The notes: generated from the sequence alone by a model not told the origin. 64,000 nucleotides of DNA from Chloroflexia bacterium SDU3-3 (GCA_009268125.1 WBOU01000007.1:62001-126000); one strand, 5' to 3'. Numbered from the stretch's first letter, positions 46,735 to 55,661 are shown. Program-made: numbers and translations.

Positions 46735-47448
46735 CTAGTCGTTGCGCCGCGCCCCCAACAGCATGCTTACCCAGTAGAGCAGCTGCAGCATCGCCTGCGC
46801 CGCCGCCGCCACATAGGTGAGCGCCGCAGCATTCAGCACCGCGTTTACGCCCTCGGCCTCCTGCGCGGTGAGCAGGCCGTTGCGCTGCAGCATCTGGCGC
46901 GCGCGGGCGCTGGCGTTGAACTCGACGGGCAGCGTGATCAGCGAGAAGGCGACTGCGGCGGACATCAGCAGCACCCCCAGCATGGCCACGTTCCAGCCCA
47001 GCCCCGAGCTATGCATCGCGCCGAGCGCCATGCCGATGAAGATCAGCACCCAGCCGAAGTTGGAGCCAATATTGGCGATGCCCACGATGCCCGAGCGCAG
47101 CTGCAGCCACATATAGCCCTGGCTGTCCTGCAGGGCGTGGCCAAGCTCGTGGGCGACCACGGCCATGGATGCGACCGAGGGCTGGCTGGCCGAGCCGACC
47201 GAGAGATTCATGACCTTGCTGCGCGGGTCATAGTTGTCGCTCAGCATGCCGGGGATCTGGTTGATCTGCACGTGCTGCAGGCCCTCGTTCTGCATCAGAA
47301 TGCGGGCCACATCAAGCCCGGTGAGGTTGCGCAGGTTGCGCACCTGCGAATATTTTTCAAATGCCGAGCGCACCCGCCACTGGGCGAATGCGGCAAGCAG
47401 CATCCCTGGGATGAGCACAAAGAGCAAGTAGCCTGAGTTGAAGAACAC
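46735..47448 (-). CDS. YugP-type membrane zinc metallopeptidase
   Basis: The 237-residue protein has an N-terminal membrane segment (GYLLFVLIPGMLLAAFAQW), a zinc motif HELGH (VVAHELGHALQD) and three further membrane segments, ending with YWVSMLLGARRND. Family motifs include NLTGLDVARILM and DNYDPRSKVMNLS. These enzymes belong to the DUF2265/YugP group of predicted membrane peptidases; substrates are unknown. The small 42-residue gene follows directly downstream. Confidence 0.88.
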   Translation of the reverse strand: MFFNSGYLLFVLIPGMLLAAFAQWRVRSAFEKYSQVRNLRNLTGLDVARILMQNEGLQHVQINQIPGMLSDNYDPRSKVMNLSVGSASQPSVASMAVVAHELGHALQDSQGYMWLQLRSGIVGIANIGSNFGWVLIFIGMALGAMHSSGLGWNVAMLGVLLMSAAVAFSLITLPVEFNASARARQMLQRNGLLTAQEAEGVNAVLNAAALTYVAAAAQAMLQLLYWVSMLLGARRND

Positions 47449-47544
47449 CGCTTTCCTCCCACCGCAATCGTGGCAAAAGGCTACCTACGGCTTGCGCCAT
47501 GTAGCCCTGATCTGCCTGGGGTTTCGATGCGGATACGACGCATA

Positions 47545-47811
47545 TCACTGGGGGGAAGTTGCACTTACCGTGCCACGCTGGATGATGTCCTGCGCGGCCA
47601 CCTGCACCTTGGCCACCGTCTCATTGGCGATCTCCTGGGCGCGGCGTACGGTTTCCTCGGCGCGATTTTTTAGCTCGATGCCGCGGTTTGCGACCTGCTC
47701 GCGGTTCTGGATGCCGCTGCGCGGGATGAAGAGCGAGCCGACGATAATGCTGGCCGCAGCCCCGCAGATGAAGCCAAGCGTGAACCGGAGCGCGCTGCTC
47801 GATGCGTTCAT
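47545..47811 (-). CDS. Small YtxH-like membrane protein
   Basis: The 88-residue protein starts at ATG 47811 (MNASSSALRFTLGFICGAAA), with AGGA upstream. One N-terminal membrane segment is followed by a long, amphipathic, Arg/Glu/Ala-rich helix (KNRAEETVRRAQEIANETVA), as in YtxH-domain proteins. Function unknown. It lies 96 bases before the YugP-type protease on the same strand. Confidence 0.65.
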   Translation of the reverse strand: MNASSSALRFTLGFICGAAASIIVGSLFIPRSGIQNREQVANRGIELKNRAEETVRRAQEIANETVAKVQVAAQDIIQRGTVSATSPQ

Positions 47812-47968
47812 AGCATTCCTACATTCGTGAGTGATCATCGCCGCAGGCGTGGGCTTGCGGCAGCGGTATGTTTGGGCGATTGTAGCACATGCGCCGCGCG
47901 GTTGCGAGAATCTTCTTCTCGCCGTACTATTTGCCTGGTGGTGAAGATCCCAACATAGGGCACGATCA

Positions 47969-48220
47969 ATGCGCATATTTGACCTTGCCGATGCGGCAGA
48001 TGCCGATGACGATGAGCTTGCTGCCGCTGTGGCCGCCGTGTCGCTGCTGCTGGCCGAGGGCCCGGCGCAGCCCGCCGCCCAGCCCGCCGCAGCGTGGCGC
48101 GCGGCGGCGCTGCTGGAGGGCCAGGGCATGGCCTGCGGTTGCGGCCCCCGGCCCGCGTGGGCCAGTGCCGAACGCGGCGCATGGGCCTCGCGCTGGTCTC
48201 GCGGGGTGGTCGGCTCGTAG
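47969..48220 (+). CDS. Small protein preceding biotin carboxylase
   Basis: The 83-residue protein (MRIFDLADAADADDDELAAA) has an acidic start, an Ala/Leu-rich helix (AAVAAVSLLLAEGP) and a Trp/Arg-rich C-terminus (ASAERGAWASRWSRG). Small Ala- and Trp-rich proteins sit beside acyl-CoA carboxylase genes in other bacteria as epsilon-like subunits; the resemblance here is only in size and composition. It ends 33 bases before the biotin carboxylase start. An AGGG lies nine bases upstream of its ATG. Confidence 0.5.
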   Translation: MRIFDLADAADADDDELAAAVAAVSLLLAEGPAQPAAQPAAAWRAAALLEGQGMACGCGPRPAWASAERGAWASRWSRGVVGS

Positions 48221-48253
48221 TCTTCCTCCGAAGCATTTCAAAAAAGGGTTCCC

Positions 48254-50008
48254 ATGAAGTTTACCTCGGTGCTTGTGGCCAACCGTGGCGAGATCGCGCT
48301 GCGGGTGATGCGCGCCTGCAAAGAGCTTGGCCTGCGCACGGTGGCCGTGTACAGCGAGCCAGACCGCGACGCGCCCCACGTGGCTTATGCGGATGCCGCC
48401 TATCTGCTGGGGCCGGAGCCAGCGCCCGGCGCTGGCGTGCCGCGCCCCTACCTCGATATGGACCGGATCATCGCGGTGGCGCAGCAGGCGGGCGCGGGGG
48501 CCATCCACCCCGGCTACGGCTTCCTGTCCGAGAACGCGGCCTTCGCCGAGGCCTGCGAGGAGGCGGGCCTAGTGTTCATCGGGCCGCCCGCCGATGCTAT
48601 GCGGCGCATGGGCGGCAAGACCGCCGCCCGCCAGGAGGCCCAGGCGGCGGGGGTACCTATCGTGCCGGGCACGCTGGAGCCAGTGCCTCACGCGGCCAAG
48701 GTGCGCGCCCTCGGCGAGGTCTACGGCTACCCGATTGCGATCAAGGCGGTGGGCGGCGGCGGCGGGCGCGGGCTGCGCGTGGTGCAGGCGGCGGCGGATG
48801 CCGAGGCGGCGTTCGACGCGGCGCGGCGCGAGGCCGAGGCGGCGTTCGGCAACCCGCTGCTCTATGTCGAGAAGTACTTCACCGACCCGCGCCATATCGA
48901 GGTGCAGGTGCTGGCCGACATGCACGGCGCGGTGGTCGCGCTGGGCGAGCGCGACTGCTCGGTGCAGCGCCGCCACCAGAAGCTGATCGAGGAGTGCCCG
49001 GCCCCTGGACTCTCGCCCGAGCAGCGCCGGGCCATGGGCGAGGCCGCCGTGGCGCTGTGCCACCAGGTGGGCTATGTGGGCGCTGGCACGCTAGAGTTCA
49101 TGTACGAGGGCGGCGCGTTCTACTTTCTGGAGATGAACACGCGCATCCAGGTCGAGCACACCGTCACCGAGATGGTGACGGGCATCGATCTGGTGCAGGC
49201 CCAGATCCGCGTGGCCCAGGGCGAGCCGCTGTGGTTCGGCCAGGCCGACGTGCGCTGGAGCGGCCACGCCATCCAGTGCCGGATCAACGCCGAGGATCCG
49301 GCGCACCAGTTTCGGCCCGCGCTGGGCACCATCGGGGCCTACCGCGAGCCTGCGGGCTTCGGCGTGCGGGTGGATAGCGGCGTGGGCGCTGGGCACCGCA
49401 TCCCGCCACACTACGACTCGCTGCTGGCCAAGCTGGTGGTGTGGGCCGAGAGCCGCGAGGCGGCGCTGGCCCGCATGCGCCGCGCCCTGGCCGACTTCAC
49501 TATCGAGGGCGTGCGCACCGTGCTGCCTTTCCACCAGCTGGCGCTGGCCCACCCGGCGTTTGCCGCTGGCGGCGTCTCAGTTCACTTCATCCCCCGCCAT
49601 CTAGGCGCCCAGCTGGCCGCGCTGGAGCACCACGGCCAGGCGTCCCTGCCCGACCAGGAAGATGATGCCCAGCCGCGCCTGTTCGATGTGGAGGTGAACG
49701 GGCGGCGTTTCGCGGTGCGCGTGAATGAGCGCGGCGGGCAGCAGCATGTCGCGCGGCCTGCGCGCAAGGCCCGCTCGACGCGGGCGGCGGTGGATGCCAA
49801 GAGCATCGCCAGCCCCATCCAGGGCACGGTGGTGCGTGCGCTGTGTGTGGTCGGGCAGGAGGTGGAGGCGGGCCAGGTGCTGTTCGTGGTCGAGGCGATG
49901 AAGATGGAGAACGAGGTGCAGGCACCCCAGTCGGGCGTGATCGGCGAGGTGCTTGCCCAGCCGGGGCAGATCGTGAACGCTGGGGCGGCGCTGGCCACGT
50001 TTCAGTAG
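48254..50008 (+). CDS. Biotin carboxylase fused to biotin carboxyl carrier (acyl-CoA carboxylase alpha subunit)
   Basis: The 584-residue protein begins MKFTSVLVANRGEIALRVMR. The biotin carboxylase part shows HPGYGFLSENAAFAEACEEA, the ATP-grasp motif VGGGGGRGLRVV and catalytic EMNTRIQVEHTVTE. A C-terminal biotinyl domain has the site EAMKMENEV with Lys as acceptor. The fused arrangement is that of acetyl-/propionyl-type acyl-CoA carboxylase alpha subunits. The carboxyltransferase beta subunit is not in the window, so the acyl-CoA substrate is open. In Chloroflexota such carboxylases can also serve the 3-hydroxypropionate cycle. Confidence 0.92.
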   Translation: MKFTSVLVANRGEIALRVMRACKELGLRTVAVYSEPDRDAPHVAYADAAYLLGPEPAPGAGVPRPYLDMDRIIAVAQQAGAGAIHPGYGFLSENAAFAEACEEAGLVFIGPPADAMRRMGGKTAARQEAQAAGVPIVPGTLEPVPHAAKVRALGEVYGYPIAIKAVGGGGGRGLRVVQAAADAEAAFDAARREAEAAFGNPLLYVEKYFTDPRHIEVQVLADMHGAVVALGERDCSVQRRHQKLIEECPAPGLSPEQRRAMGEAAVALCHQVGYVGAGTLEFMYEGGAFYFLEMNTRIQVEHTVTEMVTGIDLVQAQIRVAQGEPLWFGQADVRWSGHAIQCRINAEDPAHQFRPALGTIGAYREPAGFGVRVDSGVGAGHRIPPHYDSLLAKLVVWAESREAALARMRRALADFTIEGVRTVLPFHQLALAHPAFAAGGVSVHFIPRHLGAQLAALEHHGQASLPDQEDDAQPRLFDVEVNGRRFAVRVNERGGQQHVARPARKARSTRAAVDAKSIASPIQGTVVRALCVVGQEVEAGQVLFVVEAMKMENEVQAPQSGVIGEVLAQPGQIVNAGAALATFQ

Positions 50009-50041
50009 CGGCCTCGGCAAACCCCAGCAGAGGTGATGCCG

Positions 50042-51748
50042 ATGATCGATCGCTATTCCATTCAGGAGAAGCTCGGCGCGGGCGGCGCGGGCACTGTCTA
50101 CCGCTCCTACCACGCGCTGCTCGATCGCCCCGTGGCGATCAAGCAGATCCAGGCTGGCGCCAGCGCCGAGCAGCGCGAGCGCTTCCTGCACGAGGCGCGG
50201 GCTATGGCCTCGCTCTCGCACCCGAACATTATCAATATCCTCGATATTGCGCTGGCGGGCGAGCGACCCTACATCGTGATGGAGCTGGTCGAGGGCGGCA
50301 GCCTCGCCGATCGGCTTGAGGGCGGCGCGCTGCCGCCGGGCGAGGCGGTCGAGATCGTGCTGGCGCTGACCGATGCGCTGTCCTACGCCCACAGCCAGGG
50401 CGTCATCCACCGCGACCTGAAGCCCGCCAACGTGCTGCTGCGCCACGGCGGCACGCCCGTGCTGGCCGACTTCGGCATCGCGCGCACCCTGGCCGAGGCC
50501 GACGCGCAGCGCCTGACGCGGGGTGGCACAATGCTGGGCACCCCGGCCTACATGGCCCCCGAGCAGTTTACCGGCGGCCAGGCCGACGCCCGCACCGATA
50601 TCTACGCGCTGGGCGTGATGCTCTTCCAGATGCTCACAGGGCGCGTGCCGTTTGAGGGCGATATCGCCCAGACCATGCGCGGCCACCTGGAGCTGCCGCC
50701 GCCCGACCCGTGCGCGCTGGATGGCCGCATCCCCGCCGAGCTGGGCGCGCTGGTGCGGCGCATGCTGGCTAAGTCGCCTAGCGAGCGGCCCCAGAGCGTG
50801 GCCGAGGTAGGGGCCGAGCTGCGCACGCTCGACCCGCGCGCGGCCACGGGGGCCACGCTGGCGCTGGCGCGCGAGCTGCCCAGGCGCGGCAGCTTCCTGC
50901 GCTGGCTGCTGGCTGTCGTTGGCAGCGTGGTGCTGGTGGTGCTGGCGGTGGCTGCCCTGTTGGCGTGGAATAGGCCGACGCCGGTAGAGATAGAGTGGCC
51001 CGACCAGCCGCGTGCGCAGGAGGTAGAGCAGCCCGCCGGTGTGGTGCGCGCGGATGGGGAGCGCTCTGTGAACATCCAGCCATCCACGGGCGGCGCGTTC
51101 AAGGTCGAGGATCTGGCGCGGGCCGAGCGCGCGCCGTTTGCCGATGCGCAGCAGATAAAAACGGAGCCGTTTAGCATCGCGGGCCTCTCGTACGACACGA
51201 ACGACGGCGGCCAGGTCAGCTTCTTGGGCGAGATCCGCAATGAGTGGGATTCGCCGCGCGAGTCCATCCAGATCCAGATCACGCTGCTGGATGCGCAGGG
51301 CGGCAACGTCGGCTACGCCGAGGGGTTCGTGGATGGCTACCTTGCACCGCACGAGATCGCGCCATTTCGCATTATCTTCTCCGAGCAGAAATGGCCGAAG
51401 TTCGCCAGCTACCGCATTGATGTGCACAGCCGCGCCGCCGACTTTCAGCTCGGCTATGTGGTGAAGGGCCAGGCGGCGCGCGATGTCTCGATCACGTCCA
51501 ACAGCTTCTCGTTTGAGTTGAAGGGCACGGCGGTGAACACATCCGATTATCCGCTGAAGTTTGTGCAGATCCGGGCGACCTTCTACGATAATACCGGCCA
51601 TGTGGTGGGAGTTGAGACCATGTTTGGCGATATAGGGGATAATGAAGTTCTCACGCCGGGCGGTTCGGCCTCATTCGACACAAGCTTTGTCTCGCTGCTA
51701 GGCCAGCCATCGACCTATGTGCTGGAGGTCTATGGCTTGAAGCCATAG
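50042..51748 (+). CDS. Ser/Thr protein kinase with C-terminal FxLYD-like domains
   Basis: I start the 568-residue protein at ATG 50042 (MIDRYSIQEKLGAGGAGTVY). The Hanks-type kinase domain (residues ~1-270) has the Gly loop LGAGGAGTVY, AIKQIQ, HRDLKPANVLL, DFGIAR and GTPAYMAPEQ. A membrane segment near residue 300 (WLLAVVGSVVLVVLAVAALL) is followed by two repeats like FxLYD domains: VSFLGEIRNEWDSPRESIQI and FELKGTAVNTSDYPLKFVQI. The outer half probably senses something, the inner half phosphorylates Ser/Thr. tRNA genes follow on the same strand. Confidence 0.9.
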   Translation: MIDRYSIQEKLGAGGAGTVYRSYHALLDRPVAIKQIQAGASAEQRERFLHEARAMASLSHPNIINILDIALAGERPYIVMELVEGGSLADRLEGGALPPGEAVEIVLALTDALSYAHSQGVIHRDLKPANVLLRHGGTPVLADFGIARTLAEADAQRLTRGGTMLGTPAYMAPEQFTGGQADARTDIYALGVMLFQMLTGRVPFEGDIAQTMRGHLELPPPDPCALDGRIPAELGALVRRMLAKSPSERPQSVAEVGAELRTLDPRAATGATLALARELPRRGSFLRWLLAVVGSVVLVVLAVAALLAWNRPTPVEIEWPDQPRAQEVEQPAGVVRADGERSVNIQPSTGGAFKVEDLARAERAPFADAQQIKTEPFSIAGLSYDTNDGGQVSFLGEIRNEWDSPRESIQIQITLLDAQGGNVGYAEGFVDGYLAPHEIAPFRIIFSEQKWPKFASYRIDVHSRAADFQLGYVVKGQAARDVSITSNSFSFELKGTAVNTSDYPLKFVQIRATFYDNTGHVVGVETMFGDIGDNEVLTPGGSASFDTSFVSLLGQPSTYVLEVYGLKP

Positions 51749-51828
51749 GCTTTCTGGGGGGTGCGGATGCGATATATGCGATCTTCCGTACGCCCTAGAG
51801 ATGGCAATTTGCATTTTCTGGGGAGCCG

Positions 51829-51837
51829 TGCTATAAT
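51829..51837 (+). promoter_or_regulatory. Extended -10 promoter element (TGCTATAAT) for the tRNA pair
   Basis: TGC-TATAAT lies 39 bases upstream of the tRNA-Glu gene, and no -35 is clear. Confidence 0.7.
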
Positions 51838-51875
51838 CCCACACGTCGCCGCAAGCGATGGTTTTAAAAATGAAT

Positions 51876-51952
51876 GGCCCCATCGTCTAGCGGCCTAGGA
51901 CGTCACCCTCTCAAGGTGAAGACCGCGGGTTCGAATCCCGCTGGGGTCACCA
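51876..51952 (+). tRNA. tRNA-Glu (anticodon CTC)
   Basis: A full cloverleaf is readable: acceptor GGCCCCA with TGGGGTC, anticodon loop CTCTCAA in a CACC/GGTG stem, T-arm GCGGG TTCGAAT CCCGC, discriminator A, encoded CCA. The anticodon CTC reads GAG (Glu). Confidence 0.92.
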
Positions 51953-51955
51953 CGT

Positions 51956-52031
51956 GGAGCCGTGGTGTAGCGGTTTGCATGGAACCCTGTCAAGGTTCAG
52001 GTGGCGGGTTCGAATCCCGTCGGCTCCGCCA
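51956..52031 (+). tRNA. tRNA-Asp (anticodon GTC)
   Basis: Acceptor GGAGCCG pairs with CGGCTCC; the anticodon stem GAACC/GGTTC encloses CTGTCAA, giving anticodon GTC (Asp); T-arm GGTTCGAATCC, discriminator G and encoded CCA. It lies four bases after tRNA-Glu, so both come from one transcript. Confidence 0.92.
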
Positions 52032-52034
52032 AAT

Positions 52035-52069
52035 AGCAGCCAGTGTTAAACGCACTGGCTGCTTTTTTT
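52035..52069 (+). terminator. Intrinsic terminator after the tRNA pair
   Basis: AGCAGCCAGTG (52035-52045) pairs with CACTGGCTGCT (52053-52063), followed by seven T. Confidence 0.9.
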
Positions 52070-52146
52070 GTGCCCCGCGAGCTTGCGGCGCAATCCCCGA
52101 CGCGCTATACTCAGGGACTATGCGTTCTCGACAGAGCGCTGATTCT

Positions 52147-52230
52147 GTTACCACCAAGACTCCAAGACACCAAGGGAAAAGGCACGAAGATTCAAAAAAG
52201 TGATAAGAGCCTTCGTGTCTTCGTGGTAAA
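52147..52230. repeat. Dispersed ACCACGAAG-type repeats, inverted pair (copy 3)
   Basis: Two copies face each other: TTACCACCAAGACTCCAAG onward (52148 on) and, on the opposite strand, TTACCACGAAGACACGAAGG (ending near 52230). They are about 30 bases apart and can form a hairpin. The pair lies between the tRNA terminator and the ECF sigma gene, where I see no gene. Confidence 0.7.
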
Positions 52231-52303
52231 GAATCTTCGGTGAAACAAAAACGCATAGCCCCTGCACTTAGGGCTGCCTGTTTGGATTTTCAGGAGCCAC
52301 GCC

Positions 52304-52927
52304 ATGCCCGGCCCCGTGATCGACCTGCACGTGTACGACGACGAGATGCAGCTGCTGCACGGCCTGCGCCGCCGCGAGGCCGACGCCTGCACCTGCTTCG
52401 TGAAGCGCTACGCCCCCATGGTCTATGGCCGCGCCCTGCGCCTGCTGGGCGACGCCGACGAGGCCGAGGGCGTGCTCCAGCAGACCTTCATCAAGGCCTG
52501 CGAGCGCTTCCAGGATTTCGCGGGCGAGAGCAGCATGGGCACCTGGCTCTACCGCATCGTCACCAACGAGGCCCTGATGCGGCTGCGGCGCAGGCGGCCC
52601 CAGGTGGAGATCGACAGCCTGGCCGAGACGCTGGACGCCGACCAGTCGCCCCAGCCCACCGTGGCCCGCCCGCCCGACCCGGCCAGCGCCGCGCTCGGCG
52701 GCGAGCTGCGCACGGCCATCGACGCGGCGCTAGCCGCGCTGCCCGAGACGCTGCGGGTGGTGTTTGTGCTGCGCGAGATCGATGGCCTGAGCACCGAGGA
52801 GACCGCCCGCCAGCTGGGCCTAGGCGAGAGCGCGGTGAAGGTGCGGCTGCACCGCGCCCGCCAGCGCCTGCGCGCCCTGCTGGCCGCCTATGTGGATGAT
52901 GCCACGGAGCCGACCGATGAGCGATGA
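52304..52927 (+). CDS. ECF-type sigma factor
   Basis: The 207-residue protein (MPGPVIDLHVYDDEMQLLHG) has region 2 (LRLLGDADEAEGVLQQTFIK, GTWLYRIVTNEALMRLRRR), a linker of about 45 residues, and region 4 (LPETLRVVFVLREIDGLSTE, GLGESAVKVRLHRARQRLR). It directs RNA polymerase to stress promoters. The 3' end overlaps the anti-sigma gene by 11 bases, so the pair is co-translated. Its neighbours are sulfur-handling genes, which may be its targets. Confidence 0.92.
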   Translation: MPGPVIDLHVYDDEMQLLHGLRRREADACTCFVKRYAPMVYGRALRLLGDADEAEGVLQQTFIKACERFQDFAGESSMGTWLYRIVTNEALMRLRRRRPQVEIDSLAETLDADQSPQPTVARPPDPASAALGGELRTAIDAALAALPETLRVVFVLREIDGLSTEETARQLGLGESAVKVRLHRARQRLRALLAAYVDDATEPTDER

Positions 52928-53180
52928 CCCCTGCCACGTCGCCTGCGCCCAGATCGATGCCCTGCTGGATGGCGAGCTGCCCGCCGCCGAGCGCGAGGCC
53001 CTGATGCGCCACATGGCCGCATGCCCGGCCTGCCGCGCGCGCTACGAGGTGCTGCGCCGCACTGTGGCGGCCTGCCGCGCCCAGCCCGAGGCCCCCGCCG
53101 CGCTGCCGCCCGAGGTCGAGCGCCGCCTGCTCGACTGGATGCTGGCCAGCAAGCCATGCGACCCCGAGCGGCCATCCTAG
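52917..53180 (+). CDS. Zinc-finger anti-sigma factor
   Basis: The 87-residue protein starts at ATG 52917 (MSDDPCHVACAQIDALLDGE), inside the 3' end of the sigma gene. It has the ZAS motif H-x3-C-x2-C as HMAACPAC, and an N-terminal Cys pair. No membrane segment is present, so it is a soluble anti-sigma factor, and redox or metal changes at the Cys/His site could free the sigma factor. It closely precedes the persulfide dioxygenase gene. Confidence 0.85.
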   Translation: MSDDPCHVACAQIDALLDGELPAAEREALMRHMAACPACRARYEVLRRTVAACRAQPEAPAALPPEVERRLLDWMLASKPCDPERPS

Positions 53181-53294
53181 AAGCGCCTCGGCAGATTCCT
53201 CCCCGCGCGATGTAACCTTTGCGCCCCGCGCTGCATCTACCCTGTGAGTTGCAGTTCTTCGGTGCTGTTACACCAGACGAGAAGGAGTTCCGCC

Positions 53295-54710
53295 GTGCTG
53301 TTACGCTACTTCTACAATGCAAAGCTTGCCCACGCCTCGTATATGGTCGGCTGCCAGTCGCTGGGCGAGGCGCTGGTGGTGGACCCAGGCCGCGACATCG
53401 AGCCATACCTGGCCGAGGCCGCCCAGCAGGGCATGCGCATCACCGCCGTGGCCGAGACCCATATCCACGCCGACTACCTCTCCGGCGCGCGCGAGCTTTC
53501 GGCCCGCACCGGCGCGCGCCTGTTCCTCTCCGACGAGGGCGACGCGGGCTGGAAGTACCAGGGCCTGGATGCCTACCCCCACACGCTGCTGCACGACGGC
53601 GACACCTTCGCGCTGGGGCGGATCGCCTTCACCGTGATGCACTCGCCCGGCCACACTCCCGAGCACATCGCGTTTCTGGTGGCCGACACCGCCCGCACCA
53701 GCGAGCCGATCGGCATCTTCACTGGCGACTTTGTGTTTGCGGGCGACATTGGGCGGCCCGACCTGCTGGAGAAGGCGGCGGGCATCGGCGGTACCGCTGA
53801 GCCGGGTGCGCGCCGCATGTTCCACTCGCTCAGGCGCTTTGCGGCGCTGCCCGAGCACCTGCAGGTGTGGCCAGCCCATGGCGCGGGCAGCGCCTGCGGC
53901 AAGGCCCTGGGCGCTATCCCCTCCTCCACCGTGGGCTACGAGAAGCGCACCAGCTGGGCATTCGGCTATGAGGATGAGGATGCCTTTGTGGCCGCGCTGC
54001 TGGATGGCCAGCCCGAGCCGCCGCACTACTTCGCCATGATGAAGCACCTGAACAAGCACGGCGCGCCGCTGGTGGTCCAGGTGCAGGCCCCGCCGCTGCT
54101 GGGCTTCGGCAGCATGGTCGCGCTGCTAGAGCAGGGCGCGACGGTGGTGGACACCCGCCCGGCCAGCGCGTTTGCCCAGGCCCATATCGCAGGCAGCATC
54201 AACATCCCCTTCGATGGCGCGTTTACCACCTGGGCGGGCTGGCTGCTGGGCTACGAGGAGCCGTTCTACCTGATTCTGGATGAGCGCCAGCGGGCCGAGG
54301 TGCTGCGCGACCTGCGCTCGATTGGGCTGGATGGCACGGCGGGCACCTTCGATGTGGCCGTGATCGAGGCGTGGCAGGCCAGCCAGCACGCGCTCCAGCG
54401 CTACGATGTGGCAAGCCCTGTCGAGCTTGCCCCCACCATCCAGGCCGGTGAGGTGACGCTGCTGGATGTGCGCGGCGCGGGCGAGCGCGAGGGCGGCTAT
54501 ATCCCCGGCTCGCGCCACATGCTGCTGGGCACGCTGATGCAGCAGCTTGGCCAGATCGACCTGGAGAAGCCGATCGTAGTGCAGTGCCAGTCCGGCGGGC
54601 GCTCGGCCATCGCGGCCAGCATCCTGCAGGCCCACGGCGCACGCCATGTGACGAATATGCTGGGCGGCTACCGCGCATGGTCCTCCAGCGGCCTGCCGAC
54701 GACGCGATAG
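53295..54710 (+). CDS. Persulfide dioxygenase-like MBL protein with two rhodanese domains
   Basis: The 471-residue protein starts at GTG 53295 (MLLRYFYNAKLAHASYMV) with GAAGGAG upstream. The metallo-beta-lactamase part has the iron-site motif THIHADYLSGAREL, HSPGHTPEHIAF and FTGDFVFAGDIGRPDL, typical of persulfide dioxygenases. A first rhodanese domain (VVDTRPASAFAQAHIAGSIN) lacks its catalytic Cys loop; the second has VVQCQSGGRSAIAAS with CQSGGRS. It should oxidise glutathione- or thiol-bound sulfane sulfur to sulfite. The neighbouring rhodanese and TauE-like exporter fit that. Confidence 0.9.
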   Translation: MLLRYFYNAKLAHASYMVGCQSLGEALVVDPGRDIEPYLAEAAQQGMRITAVAETHIHADYLSGARELSARTGARLFLSDEGDAGWKYQGLDAYPHTLLHDGDTFALGRIAFTVMHSPGHTPEHIAFLVADTARTSEPIGIFTGDFVFAGDIGRPDLLEKAAGIGGTAEPGARRMFHSLRRFAALPEHLQVWPAHGAGSACGKALGAIPSSTVGYEKRTSWAFGYEDEDAFVAALLDGQPEPPHYFAMMKHLNKHGAPLVVQVQAPPLLGFGSMVALLEQGATVVDTRPASAFAQAHIAGSINIPFDGAFTTWAGWLLGYEEPFYLILDERQRAEVLRDLRSIGLDGTAGTFDVAVIEAWQASQHALQRYDVASPVELAPTIQAGEVTLLDVRGAGEREGGYIPGSRHMLLGTLMQQLGQIDLEKPIVVQCQSGGRSAIAASILQAHGARHVTNMLGGYRAWSSSGLPTTR

Positions 54711-54720
54711 GGCGGGCGAA

Positions 54721-54743
54721 TACCACGAAGGCGCGAAGTTTTC
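54721..54743 (+). repeat. Dispersed ACCACGAAG-type intergenic repeat, copy 4
   Basis: TACCACGAAGGCGCGAAG (54721 on) is a short copy of the element at 541-570, 19177-19218 and 52147-52230. It lies in the 54-base gap between two rhodanese-type genes. Confidence 0.6.
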
Positions 54744-54764
54744 AGAAAAAGAGGAGACAGAGCA

Positions 54765-55127
54765 ATGTTCAAAGCGATATTTGGCGGCAAGAGCGGTGCG
54801 GCCCTGAAGCATATGAGCGTGGCCGCGCTGAAGCAGCAGCACGGCCCCAGCGCCCCGTTCACCCTGATCGACGTGCGCAGCCCTGGCGAGTACGCCCAGG
54901 ATGGCCATATCGCCGGGGCCAGGCTGATGCCGCTGGACGCGCTCGCGCAGCGCATGGCCGAGCTGCCCAAGGATCAGCCGGTGGCGGTGATCTGCCGCTC
55001 GGGCGGGCGCAGCCGCGTGGCCTGCGACCTGCTGCTGCGGGCGGGCTTTGCGGATGTGACGAATGTGGATGGTGGCATGGGCGCGTGGGTGGGGGCGGGC
55101 TTCCCGGTGCGGCGCGGCGAGCAGTAG
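54765..55127 (+). CDS. Single-domain rhodanese (sulfurtransferase)
   Basis: The 120-residue protein has SD-like GAGGAG upstream and carries the rhodanese features TLIDVRSPGEYAQDGHIAGA and VAVICRSGGRSRVACDLLL, with the active-site loop CRSGGRS. It can transfer sulfane sulfur to thiols, feeding or draining the persulfide dioxygenase upstream. It ends with a hairpin and T-run at 55155-55182. Confidence 0.92.
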   Translation: MFKAIFGGKSGAALKHMSVAALKQQHGPSAPFTLIDVRSPGEYAQDGHIAGARLMPLDALAQRMAELPKDQPVAVICRSGGRSRVACDLLLRAGFADVTNVDGGMGAWVGAGFPVRRGEQ

Positions 55128-55154
55128 CCGCGCAGGCGCAGGGGGGCGGAAAGG

Positions 55155-55182
55155 GGAGCGGGCGGCGGCCTGCTCCTTTTTT
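55155..55182 (+). terminator. Hairpin terminator after the rhodanese gene
   Basis: GGAGC (55155-55159) pairs with GCTCC (55172-55176) with GC-rich intervening bases, followed by TTTTTT. Confidence 0.65.
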
Positions 55183-55661
55183 GTGTTGGCAGCCCTGCCT
55201 CGATGCGCTCATAGCAAGTCTGATATGATGGAAATGCGGTCATTTATGGTGGAAACGCAGTCGGGCCAACTGTTGCTGGTTGCAGCGTTGCCCGAGTCGT
55301 CCTGCGCGGGCGGCGGCTTCGATCATACTGGTTCTTCTTGATGGGTGGGTGGATGCCCTGGGCGGGCGGCGTCAGGGGCTACGCGCCCCTGAACCCCGCC
55401 AGAGCAGTGGCCCCTAGACGCCGATTTGAGGTGTTCCCGTGCTGTTCCCCGGCGGCTGGTGTTGGTGCATATGGCCATCAAAACTATAGCGGCACCGTTG
55501 CCGCATGGGCCGGGTGGGAGGGGTACGCTACGATGATGGCTTTCCTGCGATCCAAGCGTATCTACCGTATTCATCGCACAAAAAATGATATTCCCCAAGC
55601 CCATACCGGCCCGGATGGGGGTGTTACCGAGTATAGATACGAAAAGCAGAGGACGTGAAAG
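55183..55661. other. Intergenic region without a convincing gene
   Basis: About 480 bases separate the rhodanese terminator from the TauE-like gene. A plus-strand frame (55338-55658) exists but has no Shine-Dalgarno, an odd Gly/Trp composition, and no recognisable domain. I see no repeat. Confidence 0.5.

Noticed and set aside
49601-51601. 666-codon minus-strand frame antisense to biotin carboxylase and Ser/Thr kinase
   Set aside because: It is antisense to two confident genes and its product is His/Gln/Arg-rich without any domain.
55338-55658. 106-codon plus-strand frame before the TauE-like gene
   Set aside because: No ribosome-binding site, odd Gly/Trp composition, no domain; left as intergenic.
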